Positions 8,675-16,763 of a stretch of DNA of 64,000 bases are shown piece after piece. This stretch comes from Hymenobacter polaris (GTDB lineage Bacteria; Bacteroidota; Bacteroidia; Cytophagales; Hymenobacteraceae): the NCBI RefSeq assembly GCF_012927305.1, contig NZ_JABBGH010000001.1, forward strand, positions 930,001-994,000, given 5' to 3'. A model generated the notes under the pieces. The model was not told where the DNA came from. It searched no databases and saw nothing but the letters and a program-made list of their open reading frames with translations. How positions within the stretch are numbered: the stretch's first letter is position 1; each line of letters starts with the position of its first letter. Both the position numbers and the translations under genes were made by a program.

Positions 8675-8932
8675 ATGGATACCAGTCACGCCCTCGACCA
8701 CTATCCCGAACGCCGCGACCTCCTCAACGGCTTCCTGCTAGAGTACTCGCTGCTCACCACCGAGTCGCCCGAGCTTACCGAGCTGCTCAGCTTTGAGGCC
8801 TACGCGCAGTTCTGCTTCAGCTTTTTTGCCCTGCGCCAGCAGCGCAGCCAGCAGGCCGGCATCAGCCAGCAGCTGAAGCTGCTGCGCGAGCACCTGCCCC
8901 TGCCCGTGCCCGCCACGCTGCTAACCCTCTAA
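8675..8932 (+). CDS. Small hypothetical protein
   Basis: An 85-residue acidic, Leu- and Gln-rich protein (LLNGFLLEYSLLTTESPEL, then LRQQRSQQAGISQQLKLL), with no signal peptide, membrane segment or cysteine pair. It looks helical throughout. I do not recognise the family. It has its own AT-rich upstream region after the 8494-8530 terminator and is followed 56 bases later by the SpoIIAA-like gene on the same strand, so the two may be cotranscribed. The codon choice matches that of its neighbours, which supports a real gene. Confidence 0.6.
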   Translation: MDTSHALDHYPERRDLLNGFLLEYSLLTTESPELTELLSFEAYAQFCFSFFALRQQRSQQAGISQQLKLLREHLPLPVPATLLTL

Positions 8933-8988
8933 ATCTTACTACACTATTCTGGTTTGTTCGCTATCCGTCCGTTATCCTTCTTCGCTTA

Positions 8989-9519
8989 ATGCCGCTACAG
9001 TTACTCCGCGCTACGCCCCAAATTTCTATTTACTACGACAGCTGCAACGACTGGCTTTTTCTGGACTGGCAGGGTGAGCTGGATTTGCCCGCCCTGCAGC
9101 TCGCCTGCCTCGAGCTGGCCCTGGTGTGTTTGCCGCGCCACTACCCGCGGGTGCTCAACAGCCAGGCGCAGCTCACCAGCATCAGCTGGGATGCCTCAGC
9201 CTGGCTGGCGCGCTACTTTTTGCCTTACTTAGTGACGGCCGGCATCGAGCGCGTGGCCTGGGTGAGCGGGCGCTCGACCAGGGGCCACGACGTGGTGCAC
9301 GACCTGCTCTACCGCCTGCCCCCGGTGCCTATCACCTTCTTCGACGATGTGGAGATGGCCGTGGACTGGCTGCAGCGCAGCCGGCTGGCGCGGCCGGGCC
9401 GCCCGCCCCGTCGCCCGGCCGGGGCCGAGGCGCAGCTGCTGCAGGCGGTGCGGCTGTTCACGCGCTGGGTGCTTGGGCAGCCCGCCCGGCCCGTGTTTGC
9501 GGTAGCAAATCAGCCCTAG
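8989..9519 (+). CDS. SpoIIAA/STAS-like hypothetical protein
   Basis: A 176-residue cytoplasmic protein. Residues 10-130 show a pattern of strand, long helix (LPALQLACLELALVCLP), strand, helix, then GIERVAWVSG and a final strand before VEMAVDWLQ. That matches the SpoIIAA-like fold (STAS/SEC14-type hypothetical proteins of Bacteroidota). The same pattern recurs in the gene at 33745-34149 (GVRRFAHLES, LGQARAWAAG), so the two are probable distant paralogues. The last 45 residues are Arg/Pro rich and look disordered. The stop codon TAG lies inside the 54-bp palindrome that follows. The function is unknown; a signalling or scaffold role is only an inference. Confidence 0.6.
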   Translation: MPLQLLRATPQISIYYDSCNDWLFLDWQGELDLPALQLACLELALVCLPRHYPRVLNSQAQLTSISWDASAWLARYFLPYLVTAGIERVAWVSGRSTRGHDVVHDLLYRLPPVPITFFDDVEMAVDWLQRSRLARPGRPPRRPAGAEAQLLQAVRLFTRWVLGQPARPVFAVANQP

Positions 9520-9558
9520 GGCACCCACTGGCCAGTGGGTGCCCTAGGGCTGATTTGC
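9505..9558. terminator. Perfect 54-bp palindrome, bidirectional terminator candidate
   Basis: Every base from 9505 to 9531 pairs with 9532 to 9558, giving two 27-bp arms with no spacer. It overlaps the last codons and stop of the plus-strand gene and lies 15 bases from the stop of the minus-strand gluconate-dehydrogenase-like gene. The outer bases are AAAT and ATTT, so a U-rich edge exists in both directions. Each arm contains CCCTAGGGC. Confidence 0.85.
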
Positions 9559-9573
9559 CAGTAGCAGCCGGCG

Positions 9574-10212
9574 CTATACAGTCACGTTTTCCATGCCGTA
9601 CTGCTTCAGCACGTCTGCGGGCACGCCCGTCCAGCGGTTGGGCGCGTTGCCGGCGTAGCCAATATCGGCAATGCCGATTTTGCTGGTGAAGAAACCCGAG
9701 GCCGTCAGGTCGCGCATGCGATTGAAGAAGCTTACGCCCTGCTTCAGCTCGGGCTTAGCCTTGGCCGGGTAGGCAATGGCCGTCACCATTTCCAGCTGCT
9801 GCGGGGCCGGGCAGTCCACGAAGGCGTGGCCGTAGCGGTCCGCGCACTGCAAGTCCAGCCAGCGCAGGCCCCCGCGCATGGGCAGCTGGTGCTCGGGAAT
9901 GTCCTTGACGATGAACTCGATAAAGGCGGGCACCTTGGCATCGGAGGCGCTGCCGGAGTGCTCGTCTTTGGGAATAATAATATCGGCCAGCACCGTGATG
10001 GTGGCCATTTCGTGGGGCGTGAAGAAGGTTTCGGCGTGCAGCTTCTTGTCGCGCTCTAATTCAAACGCCTGGCGCCCGGCCGTCTCGGTGGGCGCTTCGA
10101 TAACGGCCGCCTGCTCGGTTTGCTGGGCGGGCTCGCTTTTGCAGGCGTCGAGCAGCAGCCCCGTCGAGAGGGCCGTAAGGCCGATGGCCTTGAGGGATTC
10201 GCGTCTTTTCAT
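9574..10212 (-). CDS. Gluconate 2-dehydrogenase subunit 3-like protein
   Basis: A 212-residue protein of the gluconate-2-dehydrogenase subunit 3 family. It begins MKRRESLKAIGL, a twin-arginine-like start, and has a possible lipobox ending at Cys24 (LLLDAC). The core FFTPHEMATITVLADIIIP is the family hallmark. These small subunits partner an FAD-containing GMC subunit and help carry it across the inner membrane. Here the GMC gene lies immediately upstream, 25 bases away on the same strand, so the pair should form one periplasmic dehydrogenase. With the DUF1080 gene upstream, the likely substrate is a sugar or glycoside oxidised at C3 (inference). Confidence 0.9.
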   Translation of the reverse strand: MKRRESLKAIGLTALSTGLLLDACKSEPAQQTEQAAVIEAPTETAGRQAFELERDKKLHAETFFTPHEMATITVLADIIIPKDEHSGSASDAKVPAFIEFIVKDIPEHQLPMRGGLRWLDLQCADRYGHAFVDCPAPQQLEMVTAIAYPAKAKPELKQGVSFFNRMRDLTASGFFTSKIGIADIGYAGNAPNRWTGVPADVLKQYGMENVTV

Positions 10213-10237
10213 GGCTAGAATAGGGCTAGGCGGGCAC

Positions 10238-11980
10238 TTAAACGGAAAGCTTTTTGCGCTGGTCTAGGATGTACTCGCTGGTGCGCATGGCCAAGGCCAG
10301 GATGGTCCAGGTGGCGTTTTTGTCGCCCTGCTGCACAAACGGCGCGGCATCCACCACAAATAGGTTTTTGCAGTCGTGGGCCTGGCACCACTTATTGAGA
10401 GCCGACTTCTTGGGGTCGTCGCCCATGCGCACCGTACCTACCTCGTGGATGATGCGGCCCGGCGCTTCCAGCCCGTAGTTGGTGTCGGCGCCGTGCGGCT
10501 TTGAGGTCACGATGGCGCCCATCTCGTGCATGATGGACTGGAAGGTTTCCTGCATGTGCTTGGCCTGCTTGATTTCGTCGCTGGTCCAGTTATAGTGGAA
10601 TTTGAGCACCGGAATGCCATACTTGTCCACCACGTCCTTGTCGATTTCGCAGTAGTTGTCGTAGCGCGCAATGGCCGTGCCGCGGCCCGCCATGCCCACC
10701 TGCGTGCCGTAGAAGCGGCGGTAATCGTCCTTGAGCGAGGCGCCGAAGCCGCCCGCTTCCTTGATTTTGCCGTCGCGGCCGGGTACCAGCCCGTTCAGGT
10801 TCTGGATGCCGCGCCCGAAGCCGTAGGAGGGCATGTTCATGCCCCCGCCGTACTCGATGTGGTAGCCGCGCGGGAAGTCGAGCTTCTTGTTATCCAGCCA
10901 CCAGGGCGTGTAGATGTGCACGCTGCCCACGCCGTCCTCGTTGTAGCGCTTGCGGTCCATGAGCTGCGGCAGGAAGCCGCCCGCGCTGGCGCCGGTCGAG
11001 TCGTGCAGGTAGCGGCCCACCACGCCGCTGCTGTTGGCCAGCCCGCCGGGGTGCTGGCTCGATACCGAGTTGAGCAGCAGGCGGGCGCTTTCGCCGGCGC
11101 TGGCCCCTAGGATAACCATTTTACCCTTCACCTGGTACTCTTGCAGGTTGTTCTTATCCACGTACGAGACGCCGGTGGCCAAGCCGTTGGGCCCGGTCAG
11201 CACCTCGCGCACCATGGCGTTGGGCAGCACCTTGAGGTTGCCGGTTTTGAGGGCCGGAATCACCAGGCACGACGAGGCCGAGAAGTCGCCATATACCTTG
11301 CAGCTGCGCCCGCACTGCCCGCAGAAAAAGCAGGCGCCCCGGTCCTTGTTGCCCGGCAGGGCCTCCGTCAGCACCGAGCCGCGGCCCGGAATCACCTTCA
11401 CGCCCGCTTTCTCGGCGCCCTGCTTGATAAACAGCTCGTTGAGGCGCGGCTTGGGCGGGGGCAGGAAGATGCCGTCGGGCTCGTTCTCTAGGCCCTCCAC
11501 GGTGCCGTAAATGCCAATCAGGCGGTCAACCTTGTCGTAGAACGGCTTGACGTCGGCGTAGGTGATGGGCCAGTCGTCGGTCAGGCCGTCGATGTCGTGG
11601 CTCTTGAAATCCTTGGGGCCCATGCGCAACGAAATGCGCCCCCAGTGGTTGGTGCGCCCGCCCAGCATGCGGGCCCGAAACCAGTCGAACTTCGTGCCCT
11701 CGGCGGTGGTGTAGGGCTCGCCCTCCAGCTCCCAGCCCCCGTAGGCGGCGTCGAAGTCGCCGAAGGGCCGCACCGTGGAGGCGCCCCGGCGCGGCGACTC
11801 GTAGGGGAACTTGAGCTGCTGCGCGTCCTTGGCCGGGTCGAAGAACGGGCCGGCTTCCAGCATCAGCACCTTCAGGCCGGCGTGGGCCAGCACGTAGCCC
11901 GCCATGCCGCCCCCCGCCCCCGAGCCCACAATGATGGCGTCGTAAACGGTAGGTGATTTCTTGATTTCAAAAGTGCTCAT
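10238..11980 (-). CDS. GMC-family FAD-dependent dehydrogenase, probably acting on glycosides
   Basis: A 580-residue protein; the ATG at 11980 (MSTFEIKK) was chosen because the extra upstream codons are of poor quality. The dinucleotide fold is clear (AIIVGSGAGGGMAG, 15-28). A cysteine cluster at Cys217, 220, 223 and 227 (CFFCGQCGRSC) suggests an Fe-S centre, as in FAD-glucose and related dehydrogenases. The C-terminal GMC catalytic part shows IIHEVGTVRMG and DKNATWTILALA. It would oxidise a sugar hydroxyl in the periplasm with subunit 3 as partner. A perfect LacI-type palindrome lies about 95 bases upstream, and a terminator separates it from the DUF1080 gene, so it has its own promoter. Confidence 0.9.
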   Translation of the reverse strand: MSTFEIKKSPTVYDAIIVGSGAGGGMAGYVLAHAGLKVLMLEAGPFFDPAKDAQQLKFPYESPRRGASTVRPFGDFDAAYGGWELEGEPYTTAEGTKFDWFRARMLGGRTNHWGRISLRMGPKDFKSHDIDGLTDDWPITYADVKPFYDKVDRLIGIYGTVEGLENEPDGIFLPPPKPRLNELFIKQGAEKAGVKVIPGRGSVLTEALPGNKDRGACFFCGQCGRSCKVYGDFSASSCLVIPALKTGNLKVLPNAMVREVLTGPNGLATGVSYVDKNNLQEYQVKGKMVILGASAGESARLLLNSVSSQHPGGLANSSGVVGRYLHDSTGASAGGFLPQLMDRKRYNEDGVGSVHIYTPWWLDNKKLDFPRGYHIEYGGGMNMPSYGFGRGIQNLNGLVPGRDGKIKEAGGFGASLKDDYRRFYGTQVGMAGRGTAIARYDNYCEIDKDVVDKYGIPVLKFHYNWTSDEIKQAKHMQETFQSIMHEMGAIVTSKPHGADTNYGLEAPGRIIHEVGTVRMGDDPKKSALNKWCQAHDCKNLFVVDAAPFVQQGDKNATWTILALAMRTSEYILDQRKKLSV

Positions 11981-12074
11981 CAGGTACTTAGGGGATGGGA
12001 AAAAGAGTGTACGGGCCAACCCATGAACGGCGGCCTGGCAAGTTACTGCCCACCGCCGACAAGTCAATCGCTCT

Positions 12075-12090
12075 GCTTAAACGTTTAAGC
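12075..12090. promoter_or_regulatory. LacI/CcpA-type operator before the GMC operon
   Basis: GCTTAAACGTTTAAGC is a perfect 16-bp palindrome with the central CG typical of LacI-family operators. It lies 95 bases upstream of the GMC start and just beyond the DUF1080 terminator. No LacI-family gene is in the window, so the regulator would be encoded elsewhere. Confidence 0.7.
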
Positions 12091-12100
12091 AAATTGCCGC

Positions 12101-12126
12101 AAAAAAGCCGCGCTAGGGGCGGCTTA
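12101..12126 (-). terminator. Terminator of the DUF1080 gene
   Basis: Read on the minus strand, AAGCCGC-CCCTAGC-GCGGCTT is followed by TTTTTT. It starts a few bases after the stop of the DUF1080 gene and separates that unit from the GMC operon. Confidence 0.85.
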
Positions 12127-12132
12127 TTATTC

Positions 12133-12822
12133 CTAGAGCGGCGTGAGGGTGATGTTGCGGAACGCTACTTCGTGGTTGTGGTCCTGCAAGGCGATGTGAC
12201 CTTTGGGGTAGGCGGCGAAGTTTTTCCAGGTCTTGAACTTGCTGTTTTCGAGCAGCTTGTTCCACTCGGGGCCGCCCATCTGGATGTCCACCGTCTGGGT
12301 GCCGTTCATAAAGAAGGTGAGGTGGCCGTTCTGCTTGCGCAGCTTAATGGCATTCCACTGGCCGGCGGGCTTGGCCACGTCCTTGGCCGGGGCCAGCATG
12401 TCGTAGAGCGAGCCGGCCAGGTGGGTGGGCTTCTTGTTGTCCTCGGCTTCCTGGTTGTCGAGCACCTGCATCTCCACCCCCGTTTCGTAGGTGGCGTGGA
12501 AGGCCGGGTCCTCGTGCACCCCGAAAATGATGCCGCTGTTGCCGCCCTTCGAGATGTTCCACTCCAGGGCCAGCTCGAAGTTCTCGTACTCCTTGTCCGT
12601 CACCAGGTCGCCCTGGCCGGGGGCCTTCGGGTCGAGCCGGAGCGTGCCATCAACGGCCGTCCAGGCGGGCTCGGCGGTGGGCTTGAGGTAGGTGTGCCAG
12701 CCCTTGGTGGTTTTGCCGTCGAAGAGCGACTGCGGCGCGGGCTTGGCCAGGGGCTTGTGGGCGGTAGCTACCTGGCTGCACACCGCGCCAACCGCCAGGG
12801 CCGTCAAAAAGAAACCTTTCAT
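12133..12822 (-). CDS. DUF1080 protein, probable secreted 3-keto-glycoside hydrolase
   Basis: A 229-residue protein with a signal peptide (MKGFFLTALAVGAVCSQVATA). The concanavalin-like DUF1080 domain fills the rest: SLFDGKTTKGWHTY at the start, FELALEWNISKGGNSGIIFG in the middle, and GHIALQDHNHEVAFRNI at the end, all family hallmarks. Members of this family have been shown to cleave 3-keto-disaccharides. The neighbouring GMC dehydrogenase and subunit 3 would make the 3-keto sugar, so the three genes form a coherent oxidise-then-cleave module (inference from context). It has its own terminator and lies divergent from the response-regulator gene. Confidence 0.88.
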   Translation of the reverse strand: MKGFFLTALAVGAVCSQVATAHKPLAKPAPQSLFDGKTTKGWHTYLKPTAEPAWTAVDGTLRLDPKAPGQGDLVTDKEYENFELALEWNISKGGNSGIIFGVHEDPAFHATYETGVEMQVLDNQEAEDNKKPTHLAGSLYDMLAPAKDVAKPAGQWNAIKLRKQNGHLTFFMNGTQTVDIQMGGPEWNKLLENSKFKTWKNFAAYPKGHIALQDHNHEVAFRNITLTPL

Positions 12823-13034
12823 GATACTAGAAGTGGGAATTGTACAGCAGCGAAGGTAAGGGCCAGCTCTTTAGTGCGGCGCCGGGCTGCCGGGCCGGCC
12901 GGGGCCCTAGGGGCCAAGCTGGGCTAACAAGGATGCGGGGGCTGCCCGCACGTTGCACCAATGGGCGGCGTACCGGCCCCTGGTGCTTCTCGCCAGCCCT
13001 AGGGGCCTTCATTCAATAACCGTCTTGGTGGGCC

Positions 13035-13042
13035 GACTTTTG
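13035..13042 (+). promoter_or_regulatory. Possible -7 element giving a leaderless transcript
   Basis: GACTTTTG, one mismatch from the Bacteroidota -7 consensus TAnnTTTG, ends four bases before the ATG of the response regulator. Transcription would then start at or next to the start codon. The same arrangement occurs before tolC (15326-15333). No convincing -33 element is visible. Confidence 0.35.
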
Positions 13043-13046
13043 CGGC

Positions 13047-13721
13047 ATGACGATTTTACTGGTTGAGGACGAAGCCAGTTTGGCCTCCTTTATTCAGAAG
13101 GGCGTGGCCGCCGAGGGCTACGACATCAAGGTGGCCTACGACGGGGTGATGGGCCAGCGCCTGTTTGCGCAGCAGCCCTACGACGTGGTAGTGCTCGACG
13201 TGAACCTGCCCGGCCTGAACGGCTTTGAGCTGTGCCGCTACATCAAGCGCCACTCGCCGCGCCAGGCGGTGCTGCTGCTTACGGCCCTGGATGGGCTGCC
13301 CGACAAGGAAAGCGGCTTCGGGGCGGGCGCCGACGACTACCTAGTGAAGCCGTTTGAGTTTCGGGAGCTGCTGCTGCGCATTCGGGCGCTGGCGCGGCGC
13401 AGCAGCGCCTACGCCGGCCAGCACGCCCTGCTGCAAGTGGCCGACCTGGTGATGGACACCGACGCGCGCACCGTGACCCGCGCCGGCCAGCGCCTCGAGC
13501 TGACTACCCGCGAGTACGCCCTGCTCGAATACCTGCTCGTAAACAAGGGCAAGACCGTGAGCCGCATCGACATTGCCGAAAAGGTATGGGACCTGCACTT
13601 CGACACCAACACCAACGTTATCGACGTGTACATCAACTACCTGCGCAAAAAAATTGATAAGAACTTCGACCAGAAGCTGCTGCACACGGTAGTGGGCATG
13701 GGCTACCTGCTGCAGGGCTAG
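13047..13721 (+). CDS. OmpR-family response regulator
   Basis: A 224-residue response regulator. The receiver domain has Asp8 in the acidic pocket, the phospho-acceptor Asp51 (VVVLDVNLPG) and Lys101 (YLVKPFEF). The C-terminal winged helix shows LTTREYALLEYLL, the recognition-helix region NTNVIDVYINYLRKKID and the final VGMGYLL. It is the type often paired with metal- or drug-efflux operons. Its kinase follows after a hairpin repeat and then tolC, an RND pump and a fusion protein on the same strand. Three tandem half-sites before tolC are its likely target. Confidence 0.93.
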   Translation: MTILLVEDEASLASFIQKGVAAEGYDIKVAYDGVMGQRLFAQQPYDVVVLDVNLPGLNGFELCRYIKRHSPRQAVLLLTALDGLPDKESGFGAGADDYLVKPFEFRELLLRIRALARRSSAYAGQHALLQVADLVMDTDARTVTRAGQRLELTTREYALLEYLLVNKGKTVSRIDIAEKVWDLHFDTNTNVIDVYINYLRKKIDKNFDQKLLHTVVGMGYLLQG

Positions 13722-13766
13722 CGTTAGCAACTATAAATGAACAGGGAGCAGGGAGTAAAACAGGCG

Positions 13767-13868
13767 GTCATGCTCATCTGGCGTCCGCTTGTCGAAGCAT
13801 CTCTACCACGCCCCTAGGGTATCGTTCGGGAGAGATGCTTCGACAAGCGGACGCCAGATGAGCATGAC
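13767..13868. repeat. Perfect 38-bp inverted repeat (family A)
   Basis: Bases 13767-13804 and 13831-13868 are exact reverse complements over 38 positions, with a 26-base loop that contains CCCCTAGGG. It lies between the response-regulator stop and the kinase start and would form a large stem in a joint message. It is related to the hairpins at 1031-1082 and 2208-2304. Confidence 0.9.
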
Positions 13869-13899
13869 GGGCTTTATTGCTCACTGCCCCTCGCTAAAA

Positions 13900-15282
13900 A
13901 TGCAAATTCGCCATAAACTACTGCTTTGGTTCGCGGGGCTGATGAGCGGGCTGCTGCTGGCTTTTTCGGGCTACGTGTACGTAAACTACGCCGAGTTTCG
14001 GGAGCAGGCCTTTCGGCAGCGGCTAGTGCGCAAGGTGGCGCTCATGAACCAGGTGCTGGACGACAGCCGAGTGGCGCAGGCGCTGGCTACCCTGCCCGAG
14101 CAGGCCGGCTACGTATACGGCCCAGTTAACCAGCCGCTTTACGCCAGCGACAACTCCGGTGATTTTCAGCCTACCCCGGCCCTGCTGGCCCAGGCCCGGC
14201 AGCAGTGCCAGGTGGCGTTTGAGTTTGCCAGCCCTGGCCACGCCTACGACAAGGCGGGCGTGGCCCTGGCCTACCGCCGGGCCGGCCAGCCGGGCACCTA
14301 CGTGGCCCTGGTAACGGCCTACGACCAAACGGGCCTGGAGCGGCAGCGCACGCTGTGGTGGACGCTGCTCTCGGGCTACCTGGGGGCCGTGGTGGTGGTG
14401 GTAGGCCTAGGGCTGCTGTTTGCGCGCTGGGCGCTGTTGCCCTTCGACCGGCTGATTGGGCAGCTGCGGCGGCCGGGGGCGGCCCGCACCTTCCGGCTGC
14501 GCCCGCTGCACCCGCACGACGAAGCCGGGGTGCTGGCCCAGGCCTTCAACGACTTGCTGGCCCGCCAGGAGGCGCTGGCCCAAAGCCAGCAGGCGTTCAT
14601 TGCCCAGGCCTCGCACGAGCTGCGCACCCCGCTCACCACCATTAAGGGTTGGCTGGAAACCTCGCTCACCTACGACGCCGACGCCGCCAGCCTGCGCGAG
14701 GGCATGCGCCAGGCGGCCCAGGAGCTGGATAAGCTCACGGCCCTGGCCAACGGGCTGCTGCACTTGGCCCGGCTGGAGGGCCTAGGCACTCGCCTCGAGC
14801 GCCAGCCGCTGGAAGTGATGGACGTGCTGCTCGACGTCATTGATACCGTGCAGCATCAGCGGCCGGGCCAGCGCCTGGCCCTGGCGGTGGGCGAAGGCGT
14901 GCAGCAGCAGGCCGCCGCCCCCACCCTGCTGGGCAACCGGCACCTGCTGCGCACCGCCCTCACCAACCTGGTGGACAACGCCTGCAAGTACTCGGGCGGC
15001 CAGCCGGTGGCCCTAGGCCTCGAAATGCACACCGACCAGGCCATTCGCCTCACCATCGCCGACCAGGGCATTGGCATCGTGCCGGCCGACGCCGAGCGCA
15101 TTTACCAGCCCCTCACCCGCGGCAGCAACGTGCAGCACATCAGCGGCTTCGGCATCGGCCTGACGCTGGCGCGCGAGATTGTGCAGCTGCACCAGGGCCA
15201 GCTGTGGCTGCGCCCCAGGCCCGGCGGCGGCACCGTGGCTGAAGTAGAGCTGCCACTAGTGCCGGGGGTGGGGCCATTCTAA
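13900..15282 (+). CDS. Sensor histidine kinase of the efflux two-component system
   Basis: A 460-residue membrane kinase. The ATG at 13900 (MQIRHKLLLWFAGL) is preferred because upstream codons lie in the 38-bp hairpin repeat. There are two membrane segments (about 8-25 and 152-176) flanking a periplasmic sensor domain, then HAMP, the HisKA dimerisation helix with His239 (ASHELRTPLTTIKG), and the ATPase with its N box (NLVDNACKYSGG), DQGIGI and GFGIGLTLA motifs. It should phosphorylate the response regulator encoded upstream. Its stop codon overlaps the first TAAT of the repeats upstream of tolC. Confidence 0.93.
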   Translation: MQIRHKLLLWFAGLMSGLLLAFSGYVYVNYAEFREQAFRQRLVRKVALMNQVLDDSRVAQALATLPEQAGYVYGPVNQPLYASDNSGDFQPTPALLAQARQQCQVAFEFASPGHAYDKAGVALAYRRAGQPGTYVALVTAYDQTGLERQRTLWWTLLSGYLGAVVVVVGLGLLFARWALLPFDRLIGQLRRPGAARTFRLRPLHPHDEAGVLAQAFNDLLARQEALAQSQQAFIAQASHELRTPLTTIKGWLETSLTYDADAASLREGMRQAAQELDKLTALANGLLHLARLEGLGTRLERQPLEVMDVLLDVIDTVQHQRPGQRLALAVGEGVQQQAAAPTLLGNRHLLRTALTNLVDNACKYSGGQPVALGLEMHTDQAIRLTIADQGIGIVPADAERIYQPLTRGSNVQHISGFGIGLTLAREIVQLHQGQLWLRPRPGGGTVAEVELPLVPGVGPF

Positions 15283-15288
15283 TAACTT

Positions 15289-15316
15289 CTAATCTACTGC
15301 TAATGCCAGGTTAATA
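15289..15316 (+). promoter_or_regulatory. Three tandem OmpR-type half-sites upstream of tolC
   Basis: CTAATC at 15289, CTAATG at 15300 and TTAATA at 15311 are direct repeats exactly 11 bases apart, that is, on one face of the helix. This is the geometry of PmrA/OmpR-family sites (YTTAAK-N5-YTTAAK type). A fourth, weaker TAAT lies at 15280. The run sits immediately upstream of a -7-like GAGCTTTG at 15326-15333, so a bound regulator would contact polymerase. Confidence 0.65.
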
Positions 15317-15340
15317 CCGCCGGGGGAGCTTTGCGGCATC

Positions 15341-16738
15341 ATGCGCGTATTCCGTTTGTTTTTGGTGGGGTGGCTGGGGCTGCCGCTCGCGGGCTGGGGC
15401 CAGGGGGCCGCACCGCTCACCCTCCCCCAGGCCCTGCAGCTGGCCCGCACCAACTACCCCGCGCTGCGGGCCCGGCAGGCCGGCGTGGCCGCCGCCGCGG
15501 CCGACGTGCGCACCGTGCGCGCCAACTACCTACCCCAGCTCACGGCCCAGGCGCAGGCCCTGGATGGCACCAGCAACCAAGCCCGCGGCGCGCTGCTGGG
15601 CGGCGTGGGGCCCAACGTGTCGGGGGTGCGCGACTATACCAGCTACCAGGCCTCGTGGGCCAGCCAGGGCATGCTCTACATCGACTGGCCGGCCGTCACG
15701 TTTGGCCGCTACCGGGCCGACGTGCAGCGGGCCGAGGCCAGCGTGAGCGAGGCCCAGGCCGCCTACGACCAGGAGCTGTTTACCCACCAGGTGCAGGTGG
15801 CCGACGCCTACCTGCTGGCCCTGGCCGCCCAAAAAACCGTGGCCCTGCAAGCCGCCAACCTGCAACGCTCGCTGGCCCTGCGCCGCATTGTGCTGGCCGG
15901 CACGCGGGCGGGCATTCAGGCGGGCATCGACAGCTCGACGGCCAACGCCGAGGCGGCGCGGGCCCGGCTGCAGGTGCTGGCCAGCCGCCAGCAGGCCGAG
16001 CAGCAGCGCGTGCGCCTGGCGGGTTTGCTGGGCGTGCCCACCCAGTCCTTCACCCTCACCGACTCCACCCGGTTTTTTACGCGCCTGCCCGCCTTGCCCG
16101 CCGCCGCCGATACCGGCAGCCTGCTGCGCCACCCTACCCTGCTGGCCTACCAGCGGCGCGTGGCCACCAGCGACGCGCTGGCCCGCGCCCTGGCCGCCGG
16201 CAACCGGCCCACGCTGTCGGTGGTGGGCGCCACCTGGGGCCGGGGCTCGGGCGCGGCCAGCGCCGCCCGCCCCGACGGCACCTACGCCATCGACCCCGGC
16301 CTAGGGGCGGGCCTGCCCTTCAAGGTGTATAACTACGCCGTGGGGGCGGCCCTGACCTGGCGCCTCACCGAGTTGATTCACAGCCACCGGGCCGCCACCG
16401 CCCAGCTGGCCCGCTCCGAGCAGGCCCGCGCCGACTACAGCCAGCAGGCCCTGCAGCTGCGCACCGAGCAGCAAAATGCCCGCCTGCAGCTCGAGCTGGC
16501 CCAGCAAAGCGCCTTGGCCGCGCCCGCCCAGCTCGACGCCGCCCAGCGGGCCTACACCCAGGCCCAGGCCCGCTACAACGCCGGCCTCGACAACCTGGTG
16601 GTGCTCACGCAAGCCACGCTGGTGCTCAACCGGGCCGAAACCGACCAGGCCATTGCCACCAGCAACGTGTGGCGCGCCCTAGTGCTGCGCGCCGCCACCA
16701 GCGGCGACCTAGGCGAGTTTACCAGCCAGCTACCCTAG
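15341..16738 (+). CDS. TolC-family outer-membrane efflux channel
   Basis: A 465-residue protein with a signal peptide (LFLVGWLGLPLAGWGQ). It shows the two-fold TolC repeat: LTLPQALQLARTNYPALRA near the start, long Ala/Gln/Arg-rich coiled helices, and a second repeat ending in ARYNAGLDNLVVLTQA. These trimeric channels connect inner-membrane pumps to the outside. It is the first of three pump genes (channel, RND permease, fusion protein) and the probable direct target of the upstream two-component system. Its TAG stop lies inside CCCTAGGG. Confidence 0.93.
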   Translation: MRVFRLFLVGWLGLPLAGWGQGAAPLTLPQALQLARTNYPALRARQAGVAAAAADVRTVRANYLPQLTAQAQALDGTSNQARGALLGGVGPNVSGVRDYTSYQASWASQGMLYIDWPAVTFGRYRADVQRAEASVSEAQAAYDQELFTHQVQVADAYLLALAAQKTVALQAANLQRSLALRRIVLAGTRAGIQAGIDSSTANAEAARARLQVLASRQQAEQQRVRLAGLLGVPTQSFTLTDSTRFFTRLPALPAAADTGSLLRHPTLLAYQRRVATSDALARALAAGNRPTLSVVGATWGRGSGAASAARPDGTYAIDPGLGAGLPFKVYNYAVGAALTWRLTELIHSHRAATAQLARSEQARADYSQQALQLRTEQQNARLQLELAQQSALAAPAQLDAAQRAYTQAQARYNAGLDNLVVLTQATLVLNRAETDQAIATSNVWRALVLRAATSGDLGEFTSQLP

Positions 16739-16763
16739 GGCTACTATAAATGAAAAGAGGCGG

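Noticed and set aside
13767..13868. The hairpin as a transposon end or attachment site
   Set aside because: The arms are too close together, there is no gene inside and no target duplication is visible, so I call it an intergenic repeat only.
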